Shown: one piece after another, positions 55,181-62,661 of the stretch
How positions within the stretch are numbered: the first letter of the stretch is position 1
Layout: each line of letters begins with the position of its first letter
Assembly: GCF_003265995.1 (NCBI RefSeq)
Contig: NZ_MVJN01000004.1
Coordinates: 1 to 64,000, forward strand
Length of the DNA: 64,000 bases
Reading direction: 5' to 3'
Origin: Legionella quinlivanii
Lineage (GTDB): Bacteria > Pseudomonadota > Gammaproteobacteria > Legionellales > Legionellaceae
Program-made: the position numbers and the translations under genes
The notes under the pieces: generated by a model
The model's database searches: none
The model's input: only the letters and a program-made list of their open reading frames with translations
Told to the model about the DNA's origin: nothing

Positions 55181-56466
55181 AAAACTGGTCTGAATTATTA
55201 CAACCAATGGAACGTATCGGTGAAATTGAACAATCGATTGGCTTACAACTGGTTGCTAAAGGTCCTCCTCAAGTCTTTGTGGGAGAAATCTGCGATATTC
55301 TTGACAGCGATCAGCAGATCATCACCCAGGCAGAAGTCATTGGTTTTAATCAGGGAAAAGTCTATTTACTGCCATTTTCCCATACTGGCATCAGTATGGG
55401 CTTTAAAGTACGTGCATCAGGTCATGCCAGCAGGATTGAGGTGGGTGAACATCTTCTCGGCAAAGTCGTAAATGCATTAGCACAACCGCTAGAATCGAGC
55501 ATCAGCGCTTTTTCTGAGTCATTGGAGATTTCAGGTCATGCGATTAATCCCATGGATCGCGAAGCGGTGACAGAAAATATGATCACCGGAATCCATGCTC
55601 TGGATTGCCTGATTCCTCTCGGCAAGGGGCAGCGCATGGGCATTTTCGCCGGTAGCGGCGTTGGAAAATCCGTATTGATGGGAATGATGTGCAGGCAATT
55701 GCAAAGCGATATTAACGTTATCGCCCTGGTAGGTGAACGTGGCCGAGAAGTGAATGATTTTATCACAGAGCATTTTGATGAACACAGCCGCCAAAAATCC
55801 GTATTAGTCGTCGCTTGCAGTGATGAATCAGCCATCATGCGCCGTCAAGCCGTCTTTACCGCTACAGCAATTGCTGAATATTTTTGTCGCAAAGGGAAAC
55901 AGGTGATGCTATTTGTCGACTCCATAACCCGTTTGGCAATGGCGCAACGCGAAATCGGCTTAAGTCTGGGAGAACCGCCTACCAGCCGCGGATACACGCC
56001 CAGTGTATTTGCCCTTCTTCCAGGTCTGGTCGAACGAGCGGGTAATTTTATTGGGAAAGGCAGTATTACCGGGCTTTACACCGTATTGGTGGAAGGCGAT
56101 GATTTCAACGAGCCCATTGCAGATACCATGCGCTCACTGCTTGATGGACATATTATCCTGACTCGTGAGCTGGCGCAACGCGGTCACTTTCCTGCCATTG
56201 ATATTCTCCAAAGCGTTTCGCGTCTGAAAGATCATTTACTTCCTTCGTCACAAAATGATCTGGTTAAAAAAGTAATTCGGTTATTTGCACTGCATGAGCA
56301 ATATAAGGATTTACTCGAGCTGGGCGGTTACAAAGCAGGTTCCAATCAGGAGCTGGAATATGCAATTGCCCGCATTGATCCTTTGAAGAAATTATTCGCT
56401 CAACAAAAACAGGAGTCACTCCCTTTATCAGCCCTACTGACGCGCATTCAGGAGATTTTAGTATGA
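55177..56466 (+). CDS. fliI: Export ATPase FliI
   Basis: 429 residues. Walker A GSGVGKS at 159-165 (GIFAGSGVGKSVLMGMM), VGERGREVNDFI, Walker B VMLFVDSITRLAMAQREIGL and the GEPPTSRGYTPSVFALLP motif are complete, so it should be active. Overlaps fliH and fliJ by four bases. Confidence 0.97.
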   Translation: MKNWSELLQPMERIGEIEQSIGLQLVAKGPPQVFVGEICDILDSDQQIITQAEVIGFNQGKVYLLPFSHTGISMGFKVRASGHASRIEVGEHLLGKVVNALAQPLESSISAFSESLEISGHAINPMDREAVTENMITGIHALDCLIPLGKGQRMGIFAGSGVGKSVLMGMMCRQLQSDINVIALVGERGREVNDFITEHFDEHSRQKSVLVVACSDESAIMRRQAVFTATAIAEYFCRKGKQVMLFVDSITRLAMAQREIGLSLGEPPTSRGYTPSVFALLPGLVERAGNFIGKGSITGLYTVLVEGDDFNEPIADTMRSLLDGHIILTRELAQRGHFPAIDILQSVSRLKDHLLPSSQNDLVKKVIRLFALHEQYKDLLELGGYKAGSNQELEYAIARIDPLKKLFAQQKQESLPLSALLTRIQEILV

Positions 56467-56891
56467 ATCAGGCATTAACCAGCCTAATGACTCGATTAAA
56501 AAGTCAGCTTGAAGAGCTCAACACTGAGCAGCTGGCTCTCAAGGAAAAAATACGGACGCTGGATAAAGCAGCTCTTCTAATCAAATCAAGGCTCTTGGAC
56601 GCATTGAAAATTCCTGCCTGTATTCTTCCAGAGCAGGAAATATCCCGGCTTCATTTTATTATCTCCGAACAGCAAAAGCATGACGATTTGCAGAATCAAA
56701 AAATGGATTATGAAAAACTTCTCTTCAGCTATCAGGAAAGCCATCTGCGCCTCAGTACAGAGCTTAAACTGCTAAGGAAATACCAGGACCGACGTGAGCA
56801 AAATGAAAAAAAGACCCTTCAATTAGTACTTGAGAAAGAAATGGACGATTGGGCATTGCAAAAAGACTCGGCGAAATTGTCGTCCAAGTGA
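56463..56891 (+). CDS. fliJ: FliJ-like export coiled-coil protein
   Basis: 142 residues, almost entirely helical and coiled coil, as FliJ/SctO central stalk proteins are. Sequence conservation in this family is poor, so the call rests on size, coiled-coil pattern and position right after fliI. Confidence 0.75.
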   Translation: MNQALTSLMTRLKSQLEELNTEQLALKEKIRTLDKAALLIKSRLLDALKIPACILPEQEISRLHFIISEQQKHDDLQNQKMDYEKLLFSYQESHLRLSTELKLLRKYQDRREQNEKKTLQLVLEKEMDDWALQKDSAKLSSK

Positions 56892-56961
56892 TTGCTAAAT
56901 AAAAATTTAATAGACAGTCCAATAAAAAATTGATAATAATACGCTGAACAAGGAAGACGAT

Positions 56962-57594
56962 ATGAAAATAACAAACCAACCTGCAGCTTTTGACGCATTT
57001 TCCAGGCACTCCTCTGCCGCTAAACCCTTTTCATTGTGGCTTAATCAACATTCGCCCCAGGTAGACTCCTATTACGTTGAACATTTGGATCAACTTCAGA
57101 AAAATGATCTTCACTTTAAGAGCAATTTTTCAAAAGAAGCATATCAATATCCAGACTCTGACCATGAAGCGAACTTGAATACTCCCGGCGAATTAGTTTT
57201 GTCAGAACCCAAGGTTCCTTCCAGACAAATGCTGGCAGCAACGCAAACTGAAAAGCCTCCTTTTAGTAGAATAATTTATCTGGAAAATGATTTACGCGAG
57301 CTGATAGAAAACTATTTTGAGCAGGAATGTCCGGGGTTTTCTTTTAATTCCTTTCGTTTTGACAGCAGTACAAGGAAAGAAAACCTTGCTCCTTCTTTAT
57401 CAGCCCCCTCCATTCCCAAACGTTCTTTGGACCAGTTTCAACTGTTCATTGAGGATGGTGAAGTGCAGCTGGCTATTGGACTACCCGGGGAGTTCCTTTC
57501 ACAAGCTAAGGAAATCAGCCGTCAGATTCGTCAGCTTATTAGTTCCAAAGGATTTTTATTAAAAAAGTTAGTCATTAATGGAGTAATACAATGA
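56962..57594 (+). CDS. FliK-position protein, possible length-control or switch factor
   Basis: 210 residues between fliJ and flgD, the usual fliK slot, after a 70-base gap with an aagga site. The N-terminal 130 residues are polar and variable; the C-terminal 70 (QFQLFIEDGEVQLAIGLPGEF, then ISRQIRQLISSKGF) have the beta-then-helix feel of the FliK/SctP substrate-switch domain, but FliK proteins are usually 350-600 residues. The assignment is tentative. Overlaps flgD by four bases. Confidence 0.6.
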   Translation: MKITNQPAAFDAFSRHSSAAKPFSLWLNQHSPQVDSYYVEHLDQLQKNDLHFKSNFSKEAYQYPDSDHEANLNTPGELVLSEPKVPSRQMLAATQTEKPPFSRIIYLENDLRELIENYFEQECPGFSFNSFRFDSSTRKENLAPSLSAPSIPKRSLDQFQLFIEDGEVQLAIGLPGEFLSQAKEISRQIRQLISSKGFLLKKLVINGVIQ

Positions 57595-57965
57595 GCAGCC
57601 CAGTTCAACCCGCACAGGAAAATAATATCAGTCAAACCGATTACTTACAGCTTTTCACAAAGGAGTTAACCTATCAGGATCCTCTAAAGCCTATTGATAA
57701 CCGCGAGTTTATGGCACAGATGGCCCAGTTTTCCTCACTGCAGGAAGCGCGTAGTACGAATGAGAGTCTGAGGCGACTGCTTGAGCTGACAAGTAGCAGT
57801 CAAAGTCTGATGCTTTTGCAAAAATCAGTCAAACTGCGAGATAGCAATCAGCTCGGCAAAGTAATTGACATTGAATTTCCTGATAGCTCTCCTCCCCTTC
57901 TCAATATCAGCGTCAATGGGGGCTACGTTAAGAAGACACTGCTCGATGTGAGTGAAGTAAGCTAG
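57591..57965 (+). CDS. flgD: Truncated hook-capping protein FlgD
   Basis: 124 residues against about 220. The conserved N-terminal scaffold DYLQLFTKELTYQDPLKPIDNREFMAQMAQFSSLQE is intact; the Tudor-like and FnIII domains of ordinary FlgD are missing apart from a short remnant. The conserved N-terminal region is the part needed for export and assembly, so a minimal cap may be functional. Confidence 0.88.
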   Translation: MSSPVQPAQENNISQTDYLQLFTKELTYQDPLKPIDNREFMAQMAQFSSLQEARSTNESLRRLLELTSSSQSLMLLQKSVKLRDSNQLGKVIDIEFPDSSPPLLNISVNGGYVKKTLLDVSEVS

Positions 57966-57975
57966 GGAGATACAA

Positions 57976-59256
57976 ATGAGCAATACTTATTACACCAGCA
58001 TGAGCGGCATGATGGCAGCAAGTTATGGCTTGCAAAATACCTCCCATAATGTCTCCAATATGCAAAGCCCGGGATTTAAGCGCAGTGATGTCTTTTATTC
58101 CTCCCTGGGAGGTGATCACGGTCAGCAAGGTACAGGGCTGGGAGTTTCGATTAAGGGCCAGCAAACCAATTTTAAAGCAGGCACTTACGTTAATACAGGC
58201 AATGCCGGGGATTTGGCTATTGATGGCAATGGCTTTTTCATCGTGCGCCTTCAAAGCGGAGAACTGCTGTACACGCGAGACGGTGAGTTTGGTTTCAATC
58301 AGGAGGGCCTTTTGTTTGACCAGCATAGCGAGGGATTGGTTATGGGCTATGATAAAAACCATCAACTCGTACCTATCCAGGAAAAAGGTCCGCTTAAATG
58401 TCCTGGAAAAGCCACCTCGGTCGTCAATCTGAAAGGAAATCTAGTCAGTAAACCAATCAAGGAAGATGCTACAGTACCAGTACCAGTGCCTGAGCCTGAT
58501 AAAAATGACAGTAAGAAAGAGAATAAGTATGAGCCTATCCAATTCAATGTAGGCAGCATTTATGATGCAAACGGCAAAGTTCATCAAGTGACTATTGAGT
58601 TAGAACGCAGTGAAGATTCCCAGGTAAAATTCAATGATGGAGAAACCTGGACCCTAAAAAATATTCGCTGCTACGATGGCGATGTTACATTCAATCCCCA
58701 GGAACTGGTATTCGACAGTAATTCAGGCGGCAAAGGTAAAGAAGGCAGCAATTGCATTCGTTTCCTGCTAAACGGTACACAGTCGGTCTGCCTGCAACTG
58801 GGCGATCGCGACAGTAATGCCGAAAGCTCGGTGCAACTGGATAAATGGACATCAAACAACCCCTTCACTAATATCGAAGTGTACAAACAGGACGGTTATG
58901 GGGAAGGCCGGCAAATCGATTTCGGGTTTGATTTCAACGGTCAAATCACCTACTCCTTCGATAACGGTCAGAAACTGGAAGGTTCTCATCTTGCATTGGC
59001 CACATTCGATGATATGGAACATACGCTTGTACAAACGGAAAACAACCTTTTTCGTGTTAAAAATGACAAGTTTCGCCATATTGGTCTTGCCAATAAAGAA
59101 GGAAAAGGCAAGATTCAGCCCAAGACACTGGAACAATCCAATGTCGACCCTACCACCGAATTTGCTCAAATTGTGGTGCTGCAAAGAATGTTTCAGGCCT
59201 GCTCGCAAATTATGGATATTGATAAACAATTATTGGAAGAGCTGTATAGAAAATGA
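57976..59256 (+). CDS. flgE: Hook protein FlgE
   Basis: 426 residues. N-terminal D0 with SMSGMMAASYGLQNTSHNVSN and SPGFKRSDVFYSSL, then GDLAIDGNGFFIV and LLYTRDGEFGFNQEGLL; a variable middle with a Lys/Asp/Pro-rich stretch (about 160-185); and a C-terminal EQSNVDPTTEFAQIVVLQRMFQA helix, all as in FlgE. Good gggag site. It indicates an external hook-like tube. Overlaps the next gene by four bases. Confidence 0.93.
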   Translation: MSNTYYTSMSGMMAASYGLQNTSHNVSNMQSPGFKRSDVFYSSLGGDHGQQGTGLGVSIKGQQTNFKAGTYVNTGNAGDLAIDGNGFFIVRLQSGELLYTRDGEFGFNQEGLLFDQHSEGLVMGYDKNHQLVPIQEKGPLKCPGKATSVVNLKGNLVSKPIKEDATVPVPVPEPDKNDSKKENKYEPIQFNVGSIYDANGKVHQVTIELERSEDSQVKFNDGETWTLKNIRCYDGDVTFNPQELVFDSNSGGKGKEGSNCIRFLLNGTQSVCLQLGDRDSNAESSVQLDKWTSNNPFTNIEVYKQDGYGEGRQIDFGFDFNGQITYSFDNGQKLEGSHLALATFDDMEHTLVQTENNLFRVKNDKFRHIGLANKEGKGKIQPKTLEQSNVDPTTEFAQIVVLQRMFQACSQIMDIDKQLLEELYRK

Positions 59257-59966
59257 ATCAAACACTTAAACCTTATCGATTGATTAACCCAAGTGAAATT
59301 AACAGGCTTAGCCAGCATTTCCATAGGGTTTTGCAGGCCTGGAATGATGTCTATACCCTGTCGACGGCATCCGTTTATTTGCAAAGAACTCGCCCTGTCG
59401 AGGCAAGCCGAATGCTGTACCTGTATAATCAGAAAGGGGAATTAATCGGATTTATCCCACCCGCTTTTTTTGAAAATTTACAGCACGTTATTTTTGGAAG
59501 CAGCAGTTCGTGCTTTCGTGGTGTAAACGAACAAATCATCCATGAATTGTTATCTGCATTATTTAAGGACAAGCATCTCTCCACACAGGAAGAACAGCTG
59601 GACAGTCAGGAATGGTTTTACTGGGGTTCACCCTGTCTGGAATTAGAGCTGACATTTGGACAGACTACTATAAGTCTTTTTCTTCATCCCCGCTGGGTTG
59701 TCGAGCAATTACCAGTGCTTTCCGGCAACGCTCCCTTGTCGCCGCTTGAAAATAACCTGTCAGACGAGCCACTCGAACTGGAGATCAAACTGCTTTCTTT
59801 TACCATGAATCTTGCTGATTTACTGACACTAAAACCCGGGGAAGTGATCAAAACAGATCATCCGCAAAATGAGGATCTGCTTTTAAAGCATCAGCAGCTC
59901 ACTTTGTGTACTGTGCACAAGGGGATCAATGATGGCTATAAATCCATTCAAATAGCGAGTAATTAA
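59253..59966 (+). CDS. Short SpoA-domain protein in the fliM position (SctQ/FliM-like)
   Basis: 237 residues where fliM (about 330) normally lies. The C-terminal 70 residues (LEIKLLSFTMNLADLLTLKPGEVIKT and onward) are a SpoA domain. The middle CheC-like domain that contacts FliG is not recognisable and the N-terminal CheY-binding EIDALL peptide is absent. The layout is nearer to SctQ of injectisomes. With FliN it may form a non-rotating sorting platform. Confidence 0.72.
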   Translation: MNQTLKPYRLINPSEINRLSQHFHRVLQAWNDVYTLSTASVYLQRTRPVEASRMLYLYNQKGELIGFIPPAFFENLQHVIFGSSSSCFRGVNEQIIHELLSALFKDKHLSTQEEQLDSQEWFYWGSPCLELELTFGQTTISLFLHPRWVVEQLPVLSGNAPLSPLENNLSDEPLELEIKLLSFTMNLADLLTLKPGEVIKTDHPQNEDLLLKHQQLTLCTVHKGINDGYKSIQIASN

Positions 59967-59967
59967 T

Positions 59968-60270
59968 ATGACAACTCTGGTTAAAAAAATTCATTTCCCT
60001 GAACTGCAAGTCAAAGATACCACTGACACTGTTAAGGCCGATTACCTGGGACTACTGGGAAATGTTGAGGTGGAATGTCAAATCCGCATAGGCAGCCTTA
60101 AACTCACTATTGCTGAATTAAAGCAATTGACCCGAGGCAAAGTGCTTAATCTCTTACAGAAAACAAATGAGCCGGTTGATCTGCTGCTAAACAATCAAGT
60201 GTTTGCAAGAGGCGAGTTAATGAGCTGCGATGATTATTTTGCAGTGCAGATTCTCGAGGTTGCCCAATGA
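59968..60270 (+). CDS. fliN: FliN-like SpoA protein
   Basis: 100 residues, one C-terminal SpoA domain: VEVECQIRIGSLKLTIAEL, LTRGKVLNLLQKTNEPVDLLLNNQVFARGEL. This is the usual FliN pattern. Starts one base after the preceding stop and overlaps fliO by four bases. Confidence 0.9.
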   Translation: MTTLVKKIHFPELQVKDTTDTVKADYLGLLGNVEVECQIRIGSLKLTIAELKQLTRGKVLNLLQKTNEPVDLLLNNQVFARGELMSCDDYFAVQILEVAQ

Positions 60271-60593
60271 AAGTGCCATTGTTTTCTATGATTATTTTAA
60301 ACTTTTTTAGCAAAGAAGCGTTTTCTAACTCGGCCCTAGCCTTTAAAACACCCGTAAACAGTGGAATGGGATGGTTCAATTATGGGCTTCCATTTTTTAT
60401 ATTAAGCCTGGCTGTGCTGTATTTACATCTTAAAAAACATAAAAAACCATCCACCGGTTGCCGGTTGCTTGAAAAGACCTATCTCAATAATAAAACCGTT
60501 ATTTATCTTCTTGAATACCAGGAGCATCGTTTTTTGCTGGCGGAAAACCAGAAAGGCCTCTGCTTTCATTCCCTGAATGAGAGCCAGAAATGA
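60267..60593 (+). CDS. fliO: FliO-like export assembly protein
   Basis: 108 residues with an N-terminal signal-like segment, one membrane helix (about 39-55) and a short cytoplasmic domain with LLEKTYLNNKTVIYLLEYQEHRFLLA, the FliO pattern. Helps FliP oligomerise. Injectisomes lack FliO, so its presence marks flagellar ancestry. Overlaps fliP by four bases. Confidence 0.82.
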   Translation: MKVPLFSMIILNFFSKEAFSNSALAFKTPVNSGMGWFNYGLPFFILSLAVLYLHLKKHKKPSTGCRLLEKTYLNNKTVIYLLEYQEHRFLLAENQKGLCFHSLNESQK

Positions 60594-61312
60594 AATACCT
60601 GTGCTGGATTGCGTTATTAAGCTATTCTCATTTCGCTGCTTCTGCGGACACCAGTTTCCTCGGCGCTATGTCTTTTAATCAGGAAACGATTGCTCCTGCA
60701 CTTAAAGTTTTTGGCTTGCTGACCGTTTTAAGTCTTGCGCCCAGTATTTTGATTATGTTGTCCTCCTTTACCCGCATCGTGGTTGTGCTGTCGATGCTGC
60801 GCACAGCACTTGGTTTACAACAAACACCCCCGAACACGGTGCTTATGAGCCTGGCTCTTTTCCTGACATTTTATACCATGATGCCAGTTGGAAAGGTCCT
60901 TTACTCCGAAGCTTATCAACCGTTCATGGAGCAAAAAATTAATTTTGAATTAGCCATCGATAAAGCGAAAGAGCCAATAAAACAATTTCTTCTTCATCAG
61001 ACCCGTGAAAAGGATTTACAACTATTACTGGAGCTTGCGAAAGAACCTCTACCTGATAACATTGACGAGATAAAACTGCTTCAACTAATCCCGGCATTTT
61101 TATTAAGCGAATTGCAAACCGCATTTCAAATTGGATTTATGATTTTTCTGCCGTTTTTACTAATCGATCTAATTGTATCAGGTTTGTTAATGACGATGGG
61201 AATGATGATGCTGCCTCCGGCGAGTTTGTCAGTACCAATAAAAATTCTGGTTTTTGTTCTTATTAATGGCTGGGATATCGTAATTCAATCTTTGGTGGAG
61301 ACTATTAATTGA
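60590..61312 (+). CDS. fliP: Export gate protein FliP
   Basis: 240 residues with a signal peptide and the family motifs SSFTRIVVVLSMLRTALGLQ (about 61-80), PPNTVLMSLALFLTFYTMMP and GMMMLPPASLSVPIKILVFV. The export pore is thus complete, but fliP and fliQ lie at opposite ends of the operon, the reverse of their usual adjacency. Confidence 0.96.
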   Translation: MKYLCWIALLSYSHFAASADTSFLGAMSFNQETIAPALKVFGLLTVLSLAPSILIMLSSFTRIVVVLSMLRTALGLQQTPPNTVLMSLALFLTFYTMMPVGKVLYSEAYQPFMEQKINFELAIDKAKEPIKQFLLHQTREKDLQLLLELAKEPLPDNIDEIKLLQLIPAFLLSELQTAFQIGFMIFLPFLLIDLIVSGLLMTMGMMMLPPASLSVPIKILVFVLINGWDIVIQSLVETIN

Positions 61313-62490
61313 AACAATTAAATATCAAACAACTGCGTGAAGAAACGCCGGGTTCTGAACAAGTAGTTCATTTTAATAACGCAGGTACCTCCCTGCCCCC
61401 CGCAGTGGTCACCAATACAGTCAAAAACTATCTTGATCTGGAGGCGAGTATCGGGGGCTATGAAGCTGAAGAGCTTAAGGCCGATGAGATTAACGGTTTT
61501 TACCGCAATATCAGCGAACTGATTAACTGCCAGCCTCATGAGGTGGCTTTCACCGAAAATGCTACTCGAGCCTGGGATATGGCGTTCTATAGTCTGGATT
61601 TTAAACCCGGTGATCGCATACTCACGGCCATGAATGAATATGCCAGCAACTATCTTTCTTTTTTGCATGTGGCCCGGCAGAAAGGCGTAAAAATAGAAGT
61701 AATCCCTGATGACCGTGACGGGCAACTGGATTTAAATGCTTTGGAATCCATGCTTGACTCTTCGGTAAAATTGCTGGCGATTACTCATGTTCCCACTCAA
61801 GGGGGATTAATTAATCCAGCAATAGAAGCGGGACATCTTGCCAAAAAACAGGGCGTCACTTATTTGTTGGATGCAACCCAGTCAGTGGGCCAGATGCCCA
61901 TCGATGTTCAACAAATTGGCTGCGATTTTCTTTGCGGTACCGGGCGAAAATTTTTGCGAGGGCCAAGAGGTACTGGCTTTTTATATGCCAGCGAGCGCAT
62001 CATCAACGATTGCAATCCACCTTTTATCGATTTACATGCTGCAAACTGGAGTTCATTGGATGCTTATGAACTCATGCCTGATGCCAGACGTTTTGAAACA
62101 TGGGAACAAAATTATGCCGGGAAATTAGGCCTAAGCGCGGCAGTACGCTATGCGCTTGATATCGGCATGGAAAATATCTGGCAAAGAATCCAGAATTTAT
62201 CCAGACTCTTTCGCAGTAAACTCGAGCAAATCCCTGGGCTTACGCTCCAGGATTTAGGAAAAGATCAATGCGGGATTATCACGTTTTCTACCAAAAACAA
62301 AACCCCTGCTGAGATTAAACAGGCACTGCGTGAACAAGGGATCAATGTCACTGTATCGGTGATGGAATTTGCCCGACTGGATCTTCAATCCAGAGGACTT
62401 GATGCCCTGGTCAGAGCGTCGCTCCATTATTATAACACTGAGGAAGAGATAGACATTGTTTGCAAGGCGGTGGCAGACTTCGTTTCCTAA
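61309..62490 (+). CDS. Class V PLP aminotransferase-fold enzyme at the operon end
   Basis: 393 residues, start TTG at 61309 overlapping the fliP stop codon with ggag upstream. Motifs: HFNNAGTSLPP, TENATRAWDMAF, LLDATQSVGQMPID and the PLP-lysine TGRKFLRGPRGTGF (about 204-217). The RxGHHCA-type Cys loop of SufS-like desulfurases is missing, so it is nearer to isopenicillin-epimerase-like or EgtE-like members. It has no obvious role in flagella; translational coupling hints that it belongs to the system. Reaction unknown. Confidence 0.83.
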   Translation: MKQLNIKQLREETPGSEQVVHFNNAGTSLPPAVVTNTVKNYLDLEASIGGYEAEELKADEINGFYRNISELINCQPHEVAFTENATRAWDMAFYSLDFKPGDRILTAMNEYASNYLSFLHVARQKGVKIEVIPDDRDGQLDLNALESMLDSSVKLLAITHVPTQGGLINPAIEAGHLAKKQGVTYLLDATQSVGQMPIDVQQIGCDFLCGTGRKFLRGPRGTGFLYASERIINDCNPPFIDLHAANWSSLDAYELMPDARRFETWEQNYAGKLGLSAAVRYALDIGMENIWQRIQNLSRLFRSKLEQIPGLTLQDLGKDQCGIITFSTKNKTPAEIKQALREQGINVTVSVMEFARLDLQSRGLDALVRASLHYYNTEEEIDIVCKAVADFVS

Positions 62491-62510
62491 TCCAGTGACT
62501 TTGTTTTCTT

Positions 62511-62643
62511 GTACCTCCCCAGGCACGTCATCCTGAACGCAGTGAAGGATCTCCTGACTCTGGCTCAGTTCTAAGCAGTGAGATCCTTCGCTACACTCAG
62601 GATGACGTACCAGATGCTCAGGATGACGTACCTGGGGAGTTAC
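62511..62643. repeat. 133-bp palindromic element at the right border of the flagellum-like locus
   Basis: Long inverted arms: gtacctccccaggcacgtcat and its near complement ending ggggagttac, with an inner palindrome at about 62526-62607 (cgtcatcctgaa with ctcaggatgacg) and a partial duplication of the right arm. It shares ends and words with the element at 44251-44324, so related elements bracket the operon. Confidence 0.8.
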
Positions 62644-62661
62644 GTTTTCTTAAGGTTTACC

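Noticed and set aside
58025-58432. Plus-strand 135-aa frame inside flgE
   Set aside because: Shadow of the hook gene in another frame; no coding signal of its own.
61309-62490. Calling this enzyme a cysteine desulfurase
   Set aside because: The catalytic cysteine loop of IscS/SufS proteins is not present.
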